Shown here one piece after another: positions 52,180 through 63,491 of a DNA stretch of 64,000 nt. A program made the translations under genes and the position numbers. The stretch is from Cytauxzoon felis (taxonomy: Eukaryota; Apicomplexa; Aconoidasida; Piroplasmida; Theileriidae): contig JAIQCW010000156.1 of NCBI GenBank assembly GCA_020283715.1, forward strand, positions 1 through 64,000. The letters run 5' to 3'. Below the pieces are notes generated by a model. The model was given only the letters and a program-made list of their open reading frames with translations. It was not told the DNA's origin and ran no database searches. Position 1 is the first letter of the stretch; each line of letters begins with the position of its first letter.

Positions 52180-54798
52180 ATGAAGTTGAATATAATCAAG
52201 TCACAAAAAGTTGATGATAAATTAAAAAAGAGTAATAAAAAGAAGTCTAAATTGTCTAGTATAAAGGATTCTTCTAAAAAAAAATCAAAAACTGCTCCAA
52301 ATAACAAGAATGTAAAAAAATCTACTAAATATAAAAGTAATCCTCCAAAAAAACGTTCTAAACCTAGTAGTAAATCTAAAATAGATTCATCATACTCTTC
52401 AACTAAAAGTTCAGTAGATAATTCTTCATCTAATAGAGGATCTTCCTCCAATTCGCTACCTGTAAATGGCGATGATCATACCGATGATGATGACTCTAAT
52501 GACGATTATGATGATGATGATGAAGAAGAAGAAGAAGAAGCTTTAGTGCTAGAAGATGAGTCTAACGATGAATCTGAAGTAGAATTACCCGTAGCTGATC
52601 TCAGGGAAGCGGAGGGGGAGGTAAATAGAAGAGCTGACGGCAGGACCTCAAGTGGAGGCGACTGGAAAGAAAGTGATGAAGATAGTGAAATGATATTTGA
52701 TGAAGACGATGAAGAAGAAGAAGAAGAAGAAGACTTGGACTTCATGGATGAAAATGAGGATGATATATATGATAATGAATTATTTACGATAAATAAAATA
52801 GATGAATTATATGAGAATGCCATGACAATGAAAATATCATCGATAAAGAAATTTTTGAATATATATTCAATGGTGATAAATAAATTAGTATTGGATGATA
52901 AAAATATGGTTAAAGTTGGTAATAGGAGTTTAAAAAAGAAGAATAGGAAAGTATTAAAAGGTTTATATAATAATATAAATGAATATATGGTTAATAATAA
53001 GGATAATGATTTATTGATAATAAATGATAATGATATATTAATATATTTTGTAAGTAAATTTATGGATTTATTAATAGAATATATGAAATTAAATAATATA
53101 AAAATATTATTAAATGAAGTTAATAATGATAAGAAATTATTAATAATTAGAAGATTATTAATAATAACATTAATAAAATTAGGATTTATATTTAATAATA
53201 TTGATATATGTAGAATAATATTAATAAAATTAACATTAGATGATATAATAAATTGGTTAATATTATATAAATATATAAATAAAAAATATATAAAAATAAT
53301 ATGTTTATTAATGATTAATCATAATAATAATAATATACGTATAAATTGTTATCAATTTATAATAAAATATATAAATATATTAAAATATAATAATATAAAT
53401 TATAATATTATTAAATCATATACAATAAAATTATTAAAAATTAATAATAATAATAATTTATATAATAATTTTAATTTATTAATAAAATTATGTTTTAATG
53501 ATTATATTAATTCTATTAATAATAATATTACATTAAATAATTATAATTTATATAAAATTACACATAATTGTATTATTAATATTTATAATCATTTACCATA
53601 TGATATTTTATATACATTTTTATTTAAAATTATTAAAGAATTAAATAATAATATAAGAAAAGTATGGATATCACAAAATAATAAATCATTAAATATTGTA
53701 TCATGGACATTTTTAGAATCTATTAATATTATTACTGATACTATCAAACAATCAGATAAATTATCTATACTTATTTATCCTATTATAACAACTATTACAT
53801 CATCAATCAAATTAAAAATTACACAAATTAATAATTTACCATTTATACTACATCTTATTACTATTTTAAATCAATTGTCTAATCATACCAATAAATTCAT
53901 ACCAATCACATCTATCATTTTCAATACCTATGAAGTCATGAAGAAAAAAGAAAACAAAATGGTATGTTTATAATAGCGAGAATAAAGTAGAATGTAACAT
54001 TCTCTATTTTACACTTCCATTCCACCCGAGGTTACAACCTTATCTTCGTCTTGCAGACAGCTCCTCTATTTACTTCCCCTTCCAGCTCCCGTAGATCGCT
54101 TCCAGGTTCCACTTCCACTTGAGGTCCAATTACTATACTTCAGCCAATTTCACGGAAGCTGATGGATGCTAGTGAATATGACGCAGGACTAATTTCTTCT
54201 AATCATCAGTTGAATTTTGGCTTTAGTATAGAGATGATTATCCTATATTAACAAAATATTAATTCCTTCAGAAAAAGAATCCATCAATGGGCCTTAATAA
54301 AGTTGAAGACATGATGGTTTTATTACGATTATCGTCGAAACAACTAATGAATATCAATGTATGTTAATTTCAATTTTTATAATTCTATCTCTAGACTTTT
54401 AAGATGTTATATAAATATATTGAACTGGTACTCGTAGATCATTTAGGTTTAGTATCATTACATCCAAGCTTCCCCGAATTTACCATACCTATCGTAGCAT
54501 ACCTTAAAAAGAATATGAAAAATCATGTATGTTGACATGTATTACAAATTGTACATTATATTAGGCTCTAGAAGAAGTTCGAACAAGTATCGCGAAATTG
54601 TTAAATGTAATTGAAGAGACGATAGTTATAATAAAGGAGAAACGTAAAAATATAACCACTATACAAGATAAATTAAAAGTATTCACAAATGATGTAAAAT
54701 CACTACCAATGTATGAATATCGAACAAATATCATTAATAAATACCAAAATTTAAATAAAGAAAAGGTCATTGGTACTATAAACGCGCTTAATTTGTAA
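52180..54798 (+). CDS. NOC2: NOC2-family ribosome biogenesis factor with in-frame element
   Basis: Four exons (52180-53961, 54272-54358, 54395-54526, 54565-54798) give 744 residues. The N-terminal 200 residues are Lys/Ser-rich then very acidic (runs of Asp and Glu). The helical NOC2 domain follows; most diagnostic are LSILIYPIITTITSSIKLK, NNLPFILHLITILNQLSNHT and NKFIPITSIIFNTYE. FPEFTIPIVAYLKK sits near the end. Family knowledge: NOC2 pairs with NOC1 and NOC3 in the nucleolus to move pre-60S particles. A split interspersed element is translated within the acidic region (SSSNSLPVNG, and PVADLREAEGEVNRR at about residues 137-151). Intron 1 (53962-54271, 310 bp) also carries an element. The C-terminal half has extreme AT bias (poly Asn/Ile). 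Confidence 0.9.
52430..52665 (+). repeat. Interspersed mosaic element, copy 15 (inside NOC2 exon 1, split)
   Basis: A decayed partial F (cctccaattcgctacctgta, SSNSLPVNG) and a well-preserved module E plus cap (about 52587-52650, agctgatctcagggaagcgg and agagctgacggcaggacctc) are separated by about 120 bp of GAT/GAA repeats coding for acidic residues. Sense, in-frame, no stop. Confidence 0.85.
54020..54135 (-). repeat. Interspersed mosaic element, copy 16 (NOC2 intron 1, truncated)
   Basis: Plus-strand order: ccacccgaggttac, cap cgtcttgcagacagctcctc, E complement variant (about 54067-54110, ccagctcccgtagatcgctt), ccacttgaggtcc. Module F is missing. Antisense to NOC2. Confidence 0.88.
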
Positions 54799-54803
54799 TT
54801 TAA

Positions 54804-57800
54804 TCATTCGTATTCTATAACCAATGAACCAAATGTAGGTGATAACTTTGACAGCTCCTTGCCAGTGCGTACACGTCTGTAAAATATTGGACAATCCCTA
54901 TTATCACACATGACCGCGTTATGTAAACTACCCTGACACCTATTTAAAATGTCATAGTCAATATAAACTCAATTGCATATACATGAAATAGTTGTTAATG
55001 AAATAAAACAATCAAAAAGAATTGCTTTTGGAACATAATAACATACCGTTGACATTGTGTCCATAATTGGAAATAATCCGTTTCTTTATTACGTATGTCT
55101 TCAAGTTTAGTTAATATAGTCTGTAGGCGTCAAATAAATAATGTGTTTATGGTTACCTGTTGTTTCTTTTTGATGGTGCAGTTATTGCAAAATGGTGGTA
55201 CTTTAATAATGGTTTTACATGATAAACATCGTTCAGCCTTCTTCATAAATTTAGATAAGCCAGAGTCTAATGATGCGCTAGTAACAAAACGAGTATGCTC
55301 CCCACCTAAATATTTGTAAAAATTGCTTCGAGTATAACTACTTACTAAATAGACTATCGGGATTGGACATTATAACTTCAAATACACGCAATAATGTACT
55401 CTTTATAGAATCCAAATAATGATTAGTATCCACTGGCAAATTATTCTCAACAACATACAATGGCTCTTCAGCACGATCAAATTGTGGTTGTCCTATAAAT
55501 AATTATATATCTGAAAGGTAGAATTTAATATATATCACGGATCCAATTCATGGAATATAGCAATATGACCCTTAATTATTTCTTTTATGTGTGAAGCGGG
55601 TGAAGAAATATGGAATAACTGATAAGAGAACGTAGAATTTCAAGTTATATTTGGTGATTAATAAATCGAGAAATGATATACCTTTAGTCCCTTTGATGAT
55701 GAGGTAGCTGACTCTATCACCCACACCAGGTGCTTTTCCAGGATCTGTTATTTTTTATTGTTCATTTATAATATATAAAGAACCTCTTTGTCTTAATTTC
55801 TTCGCAAGTTCGACATGTGGTAATCTTGATTCGTATTCGATTTTTCCCAACGATTTTGTAACGACAAGTAAACTTATATCAATTTCATTTTTTAAAAGTT
55901 CACTTATTTTAGATTTAACATATTTTATAGCACCATCCAAATCTAAATCAACTAGTAATAAATGTAATACTCTACCCATCATTATCTGTACTAATGGGCA
56001 AAAATCACGCCTAACAGTCTATAATAATAATTTTAAATAATACAATAAGCATCAAACACACTTCTATGCCTTTACAGTCGATTTTATCATATGAATCAGC
56101 TTTACTATAAAATAAACCAGCATATCTTTTTTATTTAATAATAACAATGGTCTATAAACCTTTTCAAATACTAGCGTAATTGGTTTAACAGCCTCTTCTG
56201 TTACTTTGTTAGCCGCTTCTATACCTAATTCTATAGCCTTTTCTATCTCTTGTACACCAAAATTAATCATCACAGAATCCGTATCACCATATACAACTTT
56301 TGCATCAAATGGATAACCATTTTTAACAACAAAATGATTTTCAACCGCCTAAATGATAAAAACTTGTATATGAGGACAATATTATATTAACATCACGTGT
56401 ATTTATAATCATGTCGCGACCATATGATGTAATAGCCGTAGCCAATTCTACGCATGGTAAAAATCCACCACTCTATAAGAAATATACAATTACATAATAC
56501 GTGAACATACAGATGCTCCTGTATAACCATAAACAGAGTTTGTGGTAATTTTAAGTGCCAATTGTCTACCGTCATATACCCTTTTTAACATGGGATCTGT
56601 ACAAGATGCCATTAGCTGTTTAGCAACTTTTCTTGCTTTTATTAAATCCTCGACAATTATCGGTAAAACACCCTTTTTAAAATTATGTAAATAAATGTTC
56701 ATTCAAAGTTACCTTCCTCACATGCGCCTTAACAAAACACAAATTTTCAAATTCCGGTACAATAGATACCTAAGAATAAAATAATATGTTCGAAATGAAA
56801 AAATAAAACAAACATCTTCAGGCTTATAATTAGGAATTTCCTTAGTTGGTACCAATGTAGAATAACAAATGTTGTAAGCAATCATAATAGACGGATATAG
56901 TGATTGGAAATCTAATACAGCAATTGGTTGTTTATGATAACCTTTTTGAGGTTCTAATACAGTACCACCTTCATATGCAGCTTCATCCCTATTGCTTTTA
57001 CCAGACTAATAAATGTCTATATTCGTCATTAATAACATACGCTCATAACTGGTACAGCATAACCTAACTGTTTACATTGACGATATATTTGCATAGTTAC
57101 ACGAATTTGTTGACCACTATAGATTATTATAATTTCCATGATAGATAATATATAATATTAGTGTAACATACCGACTGATAAGCATTTTTATGGGTGTGGA
57201 TGTGACTCTTGCCATTTCGACGTAGTTATAGAGTAGAAGTAGTTTATCAATAAGTAATAATGGTAATATAGCATCTTTGAGACAGTAGCTTGCGATTCTT
57301 CTTCTATCAGCAGATGATCCTAGTTGTAGTTTGCTAATAGTAGAATAATGTACATCTTCTTTTTGTTGTTTAAGGAATTCAAATGATACATAATTAAGTG
57401 AATATGATTTAAGCTTGTAATCTCTTCTAACTAAATCATATACATCAAATATAATTCTACCCTCGATATTAATATCTTTATTTTCATATAATCCCATAAT
57501 ATTATTTGATGCAATTGATTCTTTATATGTAGTCATTATATTTCTTATCCTTGGTAATTGTGCAAATCTATCTAAACATAATACTGTTGAGCGTGTTATT
57601 AGATATGGTATATCAAAATTTACTATATTATAACCTGTAATAAAATCCGGGTCAACACAACGAAAAAAGTCGCTCCATGCCAACAATAATTGTCTTTCAT
57701 CATCAAAGCATAATACATGTGCACTATGTAGAGGGTCACAATCATTTAATGTAAATACAAAATTTTGTGATTTATTCAAATCGTCACCATGCGTATATAT

Positions 57801-59055
57801 AACCGATGAAATTTGTATAACAGAATCGTTTTGTGCATTTGGAAATCCCAAGCCTGTCAATTTTACACATTCTATATCAAATGATAGTGTACGTATAGGA
57901 CCAATAGATTGCCATTCATCCTCTAACGGTAATGGCTCAATGCTAGAATAATCTGCAATAACCTCTAATGTGCAATGACTTGTTTTTTCAGATTCAGAAT
58001 ATATTGTATATTTCCCTTCAGGTAACCTTAACCACGAACCACCAACTATACTACGATCTAGCAAAAAACGTAAAATATAGGGCAAATTAGCTTCATATGT
58101 CATCCTTTGAAATGGTATTGACAAATCCATACCATCGTGCGTAATGACATGTAAAGCAATACCAGACTCCAAATAACTACGTAGAGATGATACCATACGA
58201 GGTAATTCAACAGTAATCTTCAAAAAATCCCTAACATTGTCCTCTTTGTATGACATTAAATTCTAAATGTAATATAGTTATGTATGTAACAAGAGAAAAT
58301 TTTCATAAATTATGTGTAGCTACCTATTAGTTACTCATCACTAAGGCCAGTATCGGATTATTTCAGGTTCTCCGAGGATGTTATATTTGATGATGGATAA
58401 TTGTAGAGGAGACTACACATAGTAAAAGGAAGATTAAACATTCAAATCAGCAGGAACATATATAACATATTTATTAAAACTTACAGCACGCCTAACTATT
58501 TCAATATCGAGTACAAATCTGAGTGACCTTTTGAATTGTTGTTGTTCTGCTAGATGAGTCTATATAGGTTATGGGATGGAATTTTGATGGTATGAATGTC
58601 TTACATTGAACTTGTTGATTAAATCTGGAATATAGTCTGATATGAAACCCGACGGCATCTCTATATAAAAATATGGCATGAAATTCCTCAAGTGAACTAA
58701 TACACTTTGTTGAGTTTTCATTACACCATATAATCTTATATCTGGAACGTCCGTCCTTTTTATTGTTTTTGGATCTTGTAATGGGTCATAATTATTATCT
58801 AATGGTACATATCTACTTGTATAATCCGCATCTGTCTGAAAAAAGACTGGATGAATAATCATTAGACAATTTTTACAGGAATATAAAACTCACTAATGTC
58901 ACCTATATTATCTTTAAAAATGATTATTATTATTGATAAACCAACATACCATCATTGAACATCGGTCTAGTCAGTGATAAAAACAGTTGCTGGTAATTAC
59001 AATTTGTTCCATAGTTCGTACCGGAAGGTACGTAATGATTATGTGTACTAGACAT
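54804..59055 (-). CDS. POLD1: DNA polymerase delta catalytic subunit
   Basis: At least a dozen exons; the first ones are 59055-58950, 58831-58605, 58559-58485 and 58262 onward (introns 118, 45 and 222 bp). The exonuclease domain shows [13 protein letters not shown] (Exo I), [12 protein letters not shown] (Exo II) and [11 protein letters not shown] (Exo III). The polymerase has [10 protein letters not shown] (motif A), [12 protein letters not shown] (motif B), and a [11 protein letters not shown] motif C near 56290. The C-terminus ends in a CysB-type cluster ([20 protein letters not shown]), which in this family holds a 4Fe-4S cluster and binds the B subunit. Family knowledge: lagging-strand replicative polymerase with 3'-5' proofreading. 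Stop codon lies 5 bp from the convergent NOC2 stop. Internal exons between 54900 and 57120 were recognised but not all boundaries were fixed. Confidence 0.93.
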
Positions 59056-59460
59056 AATGTGTAATAAAGTTAATAAATAAAGAGTATTTTATGAATAAAA
59101 GAAGCCTCAAGGTTACACCATTTATACTGATACTAATTATAACAAAATGACAATTTATTTAATCAATAAATCTGAATAAACTATACACATTAATAATATA
59201 CGTTCAGATCATTATAATTACATTTATACGACAGATTATCGGCATACTGCATAAATTAATCAACTTGATAACAAAATATAAATTTTGATATTTAATATAA
59301 TAAAAGAAAGTTATTTATGCCGGTAGAATATAGAATACATTGTACAAGTGTCTGGGGATAGATGGAATATTGTTAGGGAATCTTGTAGCTAAAATATACT
59401 ATATTTAATTCTATTACTATTCATAATGAAGTTGTTTGTATTTAAATTTTATATTATAAA
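59056..59460. other. Bidirectional promoter region
   Basis: About 405 AT-rich bases between the divergent POLD1 and RRP42 genes. Nothing else recognised. Confidence 0.5.
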
Positions 59461-60429
59461 ATGGATTTTATAAAATCGGGTATACTTTCAAATTGTCGTT
59501 TAGACGGTAGGTCATTAGATGAGCATGGAGATTTAAGAATTATACCGAACATATCATCAAGTTCACATGGAAGTAGCCAGGTTTATTTAAGTGATAATAT
59601 TGTACAAGTTACAGTTAACGTAAGTTGAATATTCTTACGATTTATTTATGTCTAGTTTTCTATAGTAGTTCCTGATGAACTTTTACCTGATGAAGGCATA
59701 TTAGATTTGGCTATTAGTAGTCCTACAATATTTGATAATAATGATATATCGCAAAGGGATGATGAAAATATTAAAAATATACTTGAAATTTTACAATTTC
59801 AACAAAATTGTTTCGATAAACATTTACTATGCATACTTCCTTCACATTTCGTTTGGAACCTTAAGATACATATAATTGTAAGTGAGAATCATTTAATACA
59901 AGAGTGATGACAATATTAAATTTGATATTTAAATGTTTATCTGTTATAAATGACTCTTTTGTAGGTTTTACAAAGAGGTGGTTCGTTAATTGATGCGATC
60001 AGTATAGCAATTGTTAGTGCATTGAGATCATGTATGTTACCATCTGTTGAAGTGATGCTGAAAGATGAGATGGAGTCATTGAATGACAATAGAAATTTAG
60101 AGATTAAATTAAAACCTGGGTAGGTTTATATTCTTTTTATTCTAATAATTCCATTTATTCGTAGAACTAACATAGAAATTTCGAATATGATGAAGAATTT
60201 GCCGATTATTACTACAATTGTACAAGTTGGAACCAATCATATTTGCGATGTAACAAAAGATGAAGAATTATGTGCAGATGGCTCTATATCAACGGCTATT
60301 GATCCAAATGGCAAATGCATAGGAATTAAGATAAATGGTACATGCTTCAAACTTAATGACGTTAAAAATCTTATAATGAAATCGATGTTCATTGCAAAAC
60401 AAAAATACAATGCCATTGAAGCACACTGA
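59461..60429 (+). CDS. RRP42: Exosome RNase PH-type subunit RRP42/EXOSC7
   Basis: Four exons (59461-59619, about 59656-59878, about 59965-60119, about 60165-60429). NCRLDGRSLDEHGDLRIIPN begins the RNase PH fold with the R-x-DGR motif; GSSQVYLSDNIVQVTVN matches the first beta-sheet; HLLCILPSHFVWNLKIHIIV, GGSLIDAISIAIVSALRSCM and LPSVEV are the core typical of RRP42 (W-x-L-x-x-D-x-x-x-L-x-x-G-G in other species). Family knowledge: structural, catalytically inactive member of the nine-subunit exosome barrel that guides RNA to RRP44/RRP6. Introns are about 36, 86 and 46 bp. Confidence 0.86.
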
Positions 60430-60454
60430 TTGTTGTAAAATAATATTCTTAATT

Positions 60455-63343
60455 TTACTCTGGTGTTACGGTATACGGTTTCTCATACGATCCGTCTTCA
60501 TCAAGATATACAATAGGGCTTAAATCTAATATTTTATCAAAATCTTTATATTTATCTTCAAATAATAATTCTTTATATGGTGTTAATTTTGGTTTGATTA
60601 ATGCCATTCTTTCTAAACTTTCTCTTTTTATTCTACCAATTTTTTTTAATTTACGGACCTTTTTTACTCCCGGTGTTTCAAATTTTATTCTGCTCCTCAG
60701 ATATAATGACGGTAATATAGATTTTTTTAAATTAGTTTTTATAGCTATATCAACGTGATGTGGTAAATCATATGGATTAAGCGGGGCATTTTGTAGTATT
60801 TCTGGTGTTACATTCCATTCGTGTATGTATGGAGGTAATTTAAGTTTTATCCTCCAATATTCATATTCTTTACATATAAGAGTACCAATATGTAATATGA
60901 AATTGACCATTTTAGGCCCACCATCAATATGTGTTGCTTTAATAATAGAATTAATATCCCAGTAGCCATCAGTAAATAGACCATGTGTAGCCATAAATAC
61001 AAAACGTGTAAGTCTATCATCAATAGCTTCAATGGATAGTAATCTTAATGATTTTCTTAATACATATTTACGTTTTGTATTTAATTCATCGTAACCTTGA
61101 AATATAGGATTCTCTTGTAAAACACTATAAGTACCAGCCATACGAATATCATTCATAATAGTATTAGTAACTACTGTTCTACGGGGTAAATTTTCAACTG
61201 GTTCAGTTGGTGATACAACAATTGATGTATATGAATCGAGTGCTTCATTTATAGTATCAAGATCCGTATCTAACATTTCACAAACGGTATCATCCAAAAA
61301 TTTTATATGCTCATGTTCTCGTAAGCGATCATAGACTAAATCATCGGTAAACATAGTCTCAGATGAATAAATATCGTCTTTCATATCATTACTTTTGGCT
61401 TTTTTTATAGAATTATTCTTTTTGTTTCCTAATTGTTCATCAAAAAATTCAGTAAAATTCCTAAAAGATGTTGTTAATTTATCCTTTATCTTATCAATTG
61501 GTGACTTGATTTCATCATTTTGTTTTTTTTTATCTTCATCTTGTAAATTGTTACCTATAAAATAAAAACTACCACTAGGTTTAGTGTATAATTCTGTTGA
61601 TTGTGGAGGTATAGAATCATCATTTGTATAATTAAATCTCTTCTTTAAATTGTCATATTTAATTTCAATTTCATAAATTTTCCTTTTAAATTCATCTTTA
61701 ATATCATCCAAATTTATTTTCAAATTCATCTTTTTAGCATTAATGTATTCTAAAATAGTATATTCTTGTTTAGCTGATAATGTTTCGTATAATTCTATAG
61801 CTTTTTTTGCTAATTGTTGTGTATTAAATGGTAAACATTCAGGTAAATTTGATTCAATTATTTCCCTTTTACAATTATTATATGATAATAAAAATAGATG
61901 TTGCATAAAATTACAGTTAAGATCTTTATATGAATTGATATGTATATTAAATAATCTATTTTGTAACGTTTCCATAGCTATATTGTGACATTTGTATATA
62001 GCTGGATGTGTTGTATCGACATTTAATTTATTACCGTAAAAATATTGTTTCCTAAATGCTGATGGATCTATTTTATAAGCATTTTTATTAATTCTACCAA
62101 TTACCACATCAGAAAATGGATCCGAAAATACAGTAAATCTACGTGCTACCTCATATTGGCATAGGTTTATATGTCTATTAAATAAATTTAAATCTTTATA
62201 ACCAAATGCAAATGATAATTCATTATTATGTGGTATTCTTCCTAATAATTTTTCCAGTAAAAGACCTACACCATTCAAAAATACTGAATCTCTTATTGAT
62301 TTTATTAATATCGATAATCTTCTACGTGCCGATTTTGATAAAACATCTTCTATCTTCTCATTGGAATATTTACCACTAAGTGCATCAATTTTAGCAACAG
62401 TAGATTTTATTTCGTCTTTTGATATTGCAATTAGTTTTTTGTTCATAGTTTTTATTGATTCTACATCATAACCTTCGATATAATCCATAAAACCGCAAAA
62501 TTCACTCAATTCATATGAAGTTATACGTTTTATAATGTCTAATATATATGGGCGTATTAACAAATCATATACTCTGCGCATAAAACCAAAGTTTAATGTT
62601 ATACAAACTAACGATTTCTCATTTAATTTTAAATCATCCTTGACAACAAATGTACTAGGAAATCTATTCAATATTTCAAATGGTATTGATATTATAAACT
62701 TTTCAACTACATCATCTTTACCATGTAAAAATGTACCATGAATCTTTGACTTCTTAGGATCAACAGATATATTTGGTATAATATTCGTTTCATCGATTAA
62801 GTGAGATTCACTTAATATACGCAATGTATGAACAATATGATAAGATTTGGGAATATATTGCGAACATGTGAGTCCCAATACCGTAGATATCGTTCTATTA
62901 GATACTTTAGTTAACAAATCTTTATATTTATCAACATCAATCAAATTATAATCGTCATTAGGTTCCAATTCATCCAGATACATAATTTTTTCGGGAGGAT
63001 TCTCGCGATATTTCTTGCGAATACGTTCCATTCTTTCCAAAAATAATCTAACATTTCTATCATACATTGCTCTTTGCTTTAATTTATACACAGGTATGCC
63101 GGCATACCTGTGTATATTTGCCATACTCAATCTAAATCTAGCATCCTCCAATAATAATCCAAAAAAATTCAGATTTATGAAATGGAGTGGCTTCCATGGA
63201 TTCCTAGCATTTTTATATATAAGATCAGAAGGAATTCCAACTGTTAGTATAATATTAGTGCGATGTGTATTTAAATTAAATGTTATTAATGTAATATATA
63301 TATATATATTAGTAACAACTTTCAATAAAAATAATCTCTGCAT
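60455..63343 (-). CDS. Large secreted or membrane-associated protein, unrecognised
   Basis: 962 residues in one exon, beginning MQRLFLLKVVTNIYIYITLI, a probable signal peptide or anchor. The remainder is highly charged and predominantly helical: NVRLFLERMERIRKKYREN, SKSARRRLSILIKSIRDSVF, and a Lys/Asp-rich hinge near residues 600-650. The last 250 residues look most folded (ATHGLFTDGYWDINSIIKAT, YWRIKLKLPPYIHEW) and end in a basic region before YEKPYTVTPE. Its size and layout would fit a rhoptry or inner-membrane-complex-associated apicomplexan protein, but I recognise no domain and cannot assign it. It is in tight convergent arrangement with RRP42 (25 bp). Confidence 0.65.
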   Translation of the reverse strand: MQRLFLLKVVTNIYIYITLITFNLNTHRTNIILTVGIPSDLIYKNARNPWKPLHFINLNFFGLLLEDARFRLSMANIHRYAGIPVYKLKQRAMYDRNVRLFLERMERIRKKYRENPPEKIMYLDELEPNDDYNLIDVDKYKDLLTKVSNRTISTVLGLTCSQYIPKSYHIVHTLRILSESHLIDETNIIPNISVDPKKSKIHGTFLHGKDDVVEKFIISIPFEILNRFPSTFVVKDDLKLNEKSLVCITLNFGFMRRVYDLLIRPYILDIIKRITSYELSEFCGFMDYIEGYDVESIKTMNKKLIAISKDEIKSTVAKIDALSGKYSNEKIEDVLSKSARRRLSILIKSIRDSVFLNGVGLLLEKLLGRIPHNNELSFAFGYKDLNLFNRHINLCQYEVARRFTVFSDPFSDVVIGRINKNAYKIDPSAFRKQYFYGNKLNVDTTHPAIYKCHNIAMETLQNRLFNIHINSYKDLNCNFMQHLFLLSYNNCKREIIESNLPECLPFNTQQLAKKAIELYETLSAKQEYTILEYINAKKMNLKINLDDIKDEFKRKIYEIEIKYDNLKKRFNYTNDDSIPPQSTELYTKPSGSFYFIGNNLQDEDKKKQNDEIKSPIDKIKDKLTTSFRNFTEFFDEQLGNKKNNSIKKAKSNDMKDDIYSSETMFTDDLVYDRLREHEHIKFLDDTVCEMLDTDLDTINEALDSYTSIVVSPTEPVENLPRRTVVTNTIMNDIRMAGTYSVLQENPIFQGYDELNTKRKYVLRKSLRLLSIEAIDDRLTRFVFMATHGLFTDGYWDINSIIKATHIDGGPKMVNFILHIGTLICKEYEYWRIKLKLPPYIHEWNVTPEILQNAPLNPYDLPHHVDIAIKTNLKKSILPSLYLRSRIKFETPGVKKVRKLKKIGRIKRESLERMALIKPKLTPYKELLFEDKYKDFDKILDLSPIVYLDEDGSYEKPYTVTPE

Positions 63344-63491
63344 CAAAAAATTGCCATTAAATAAAACAGTAACATGTTATGTAAACTACATCTTTTTTTC
63401 AAATGAACTTTCATGGAAGGATATGTTTCACTCCATAACCTGGCCAACACAGGGTGTAGACAATAATAAATGAATCATAAAATGCTTGGCT

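Noticed and set aside
1..54135. CRISPR array or prokaryotic repeat
   Set aside because: Repeats are dispersed in genes, irregularly spaced and modular; the genes are clearly eukaryotic.
1..54135. Introner elements that create introns
   Set aside because: Elements do not extend to the splice sites; unique intron sequence remains on both sides, and some copies are exonic or intergenic.
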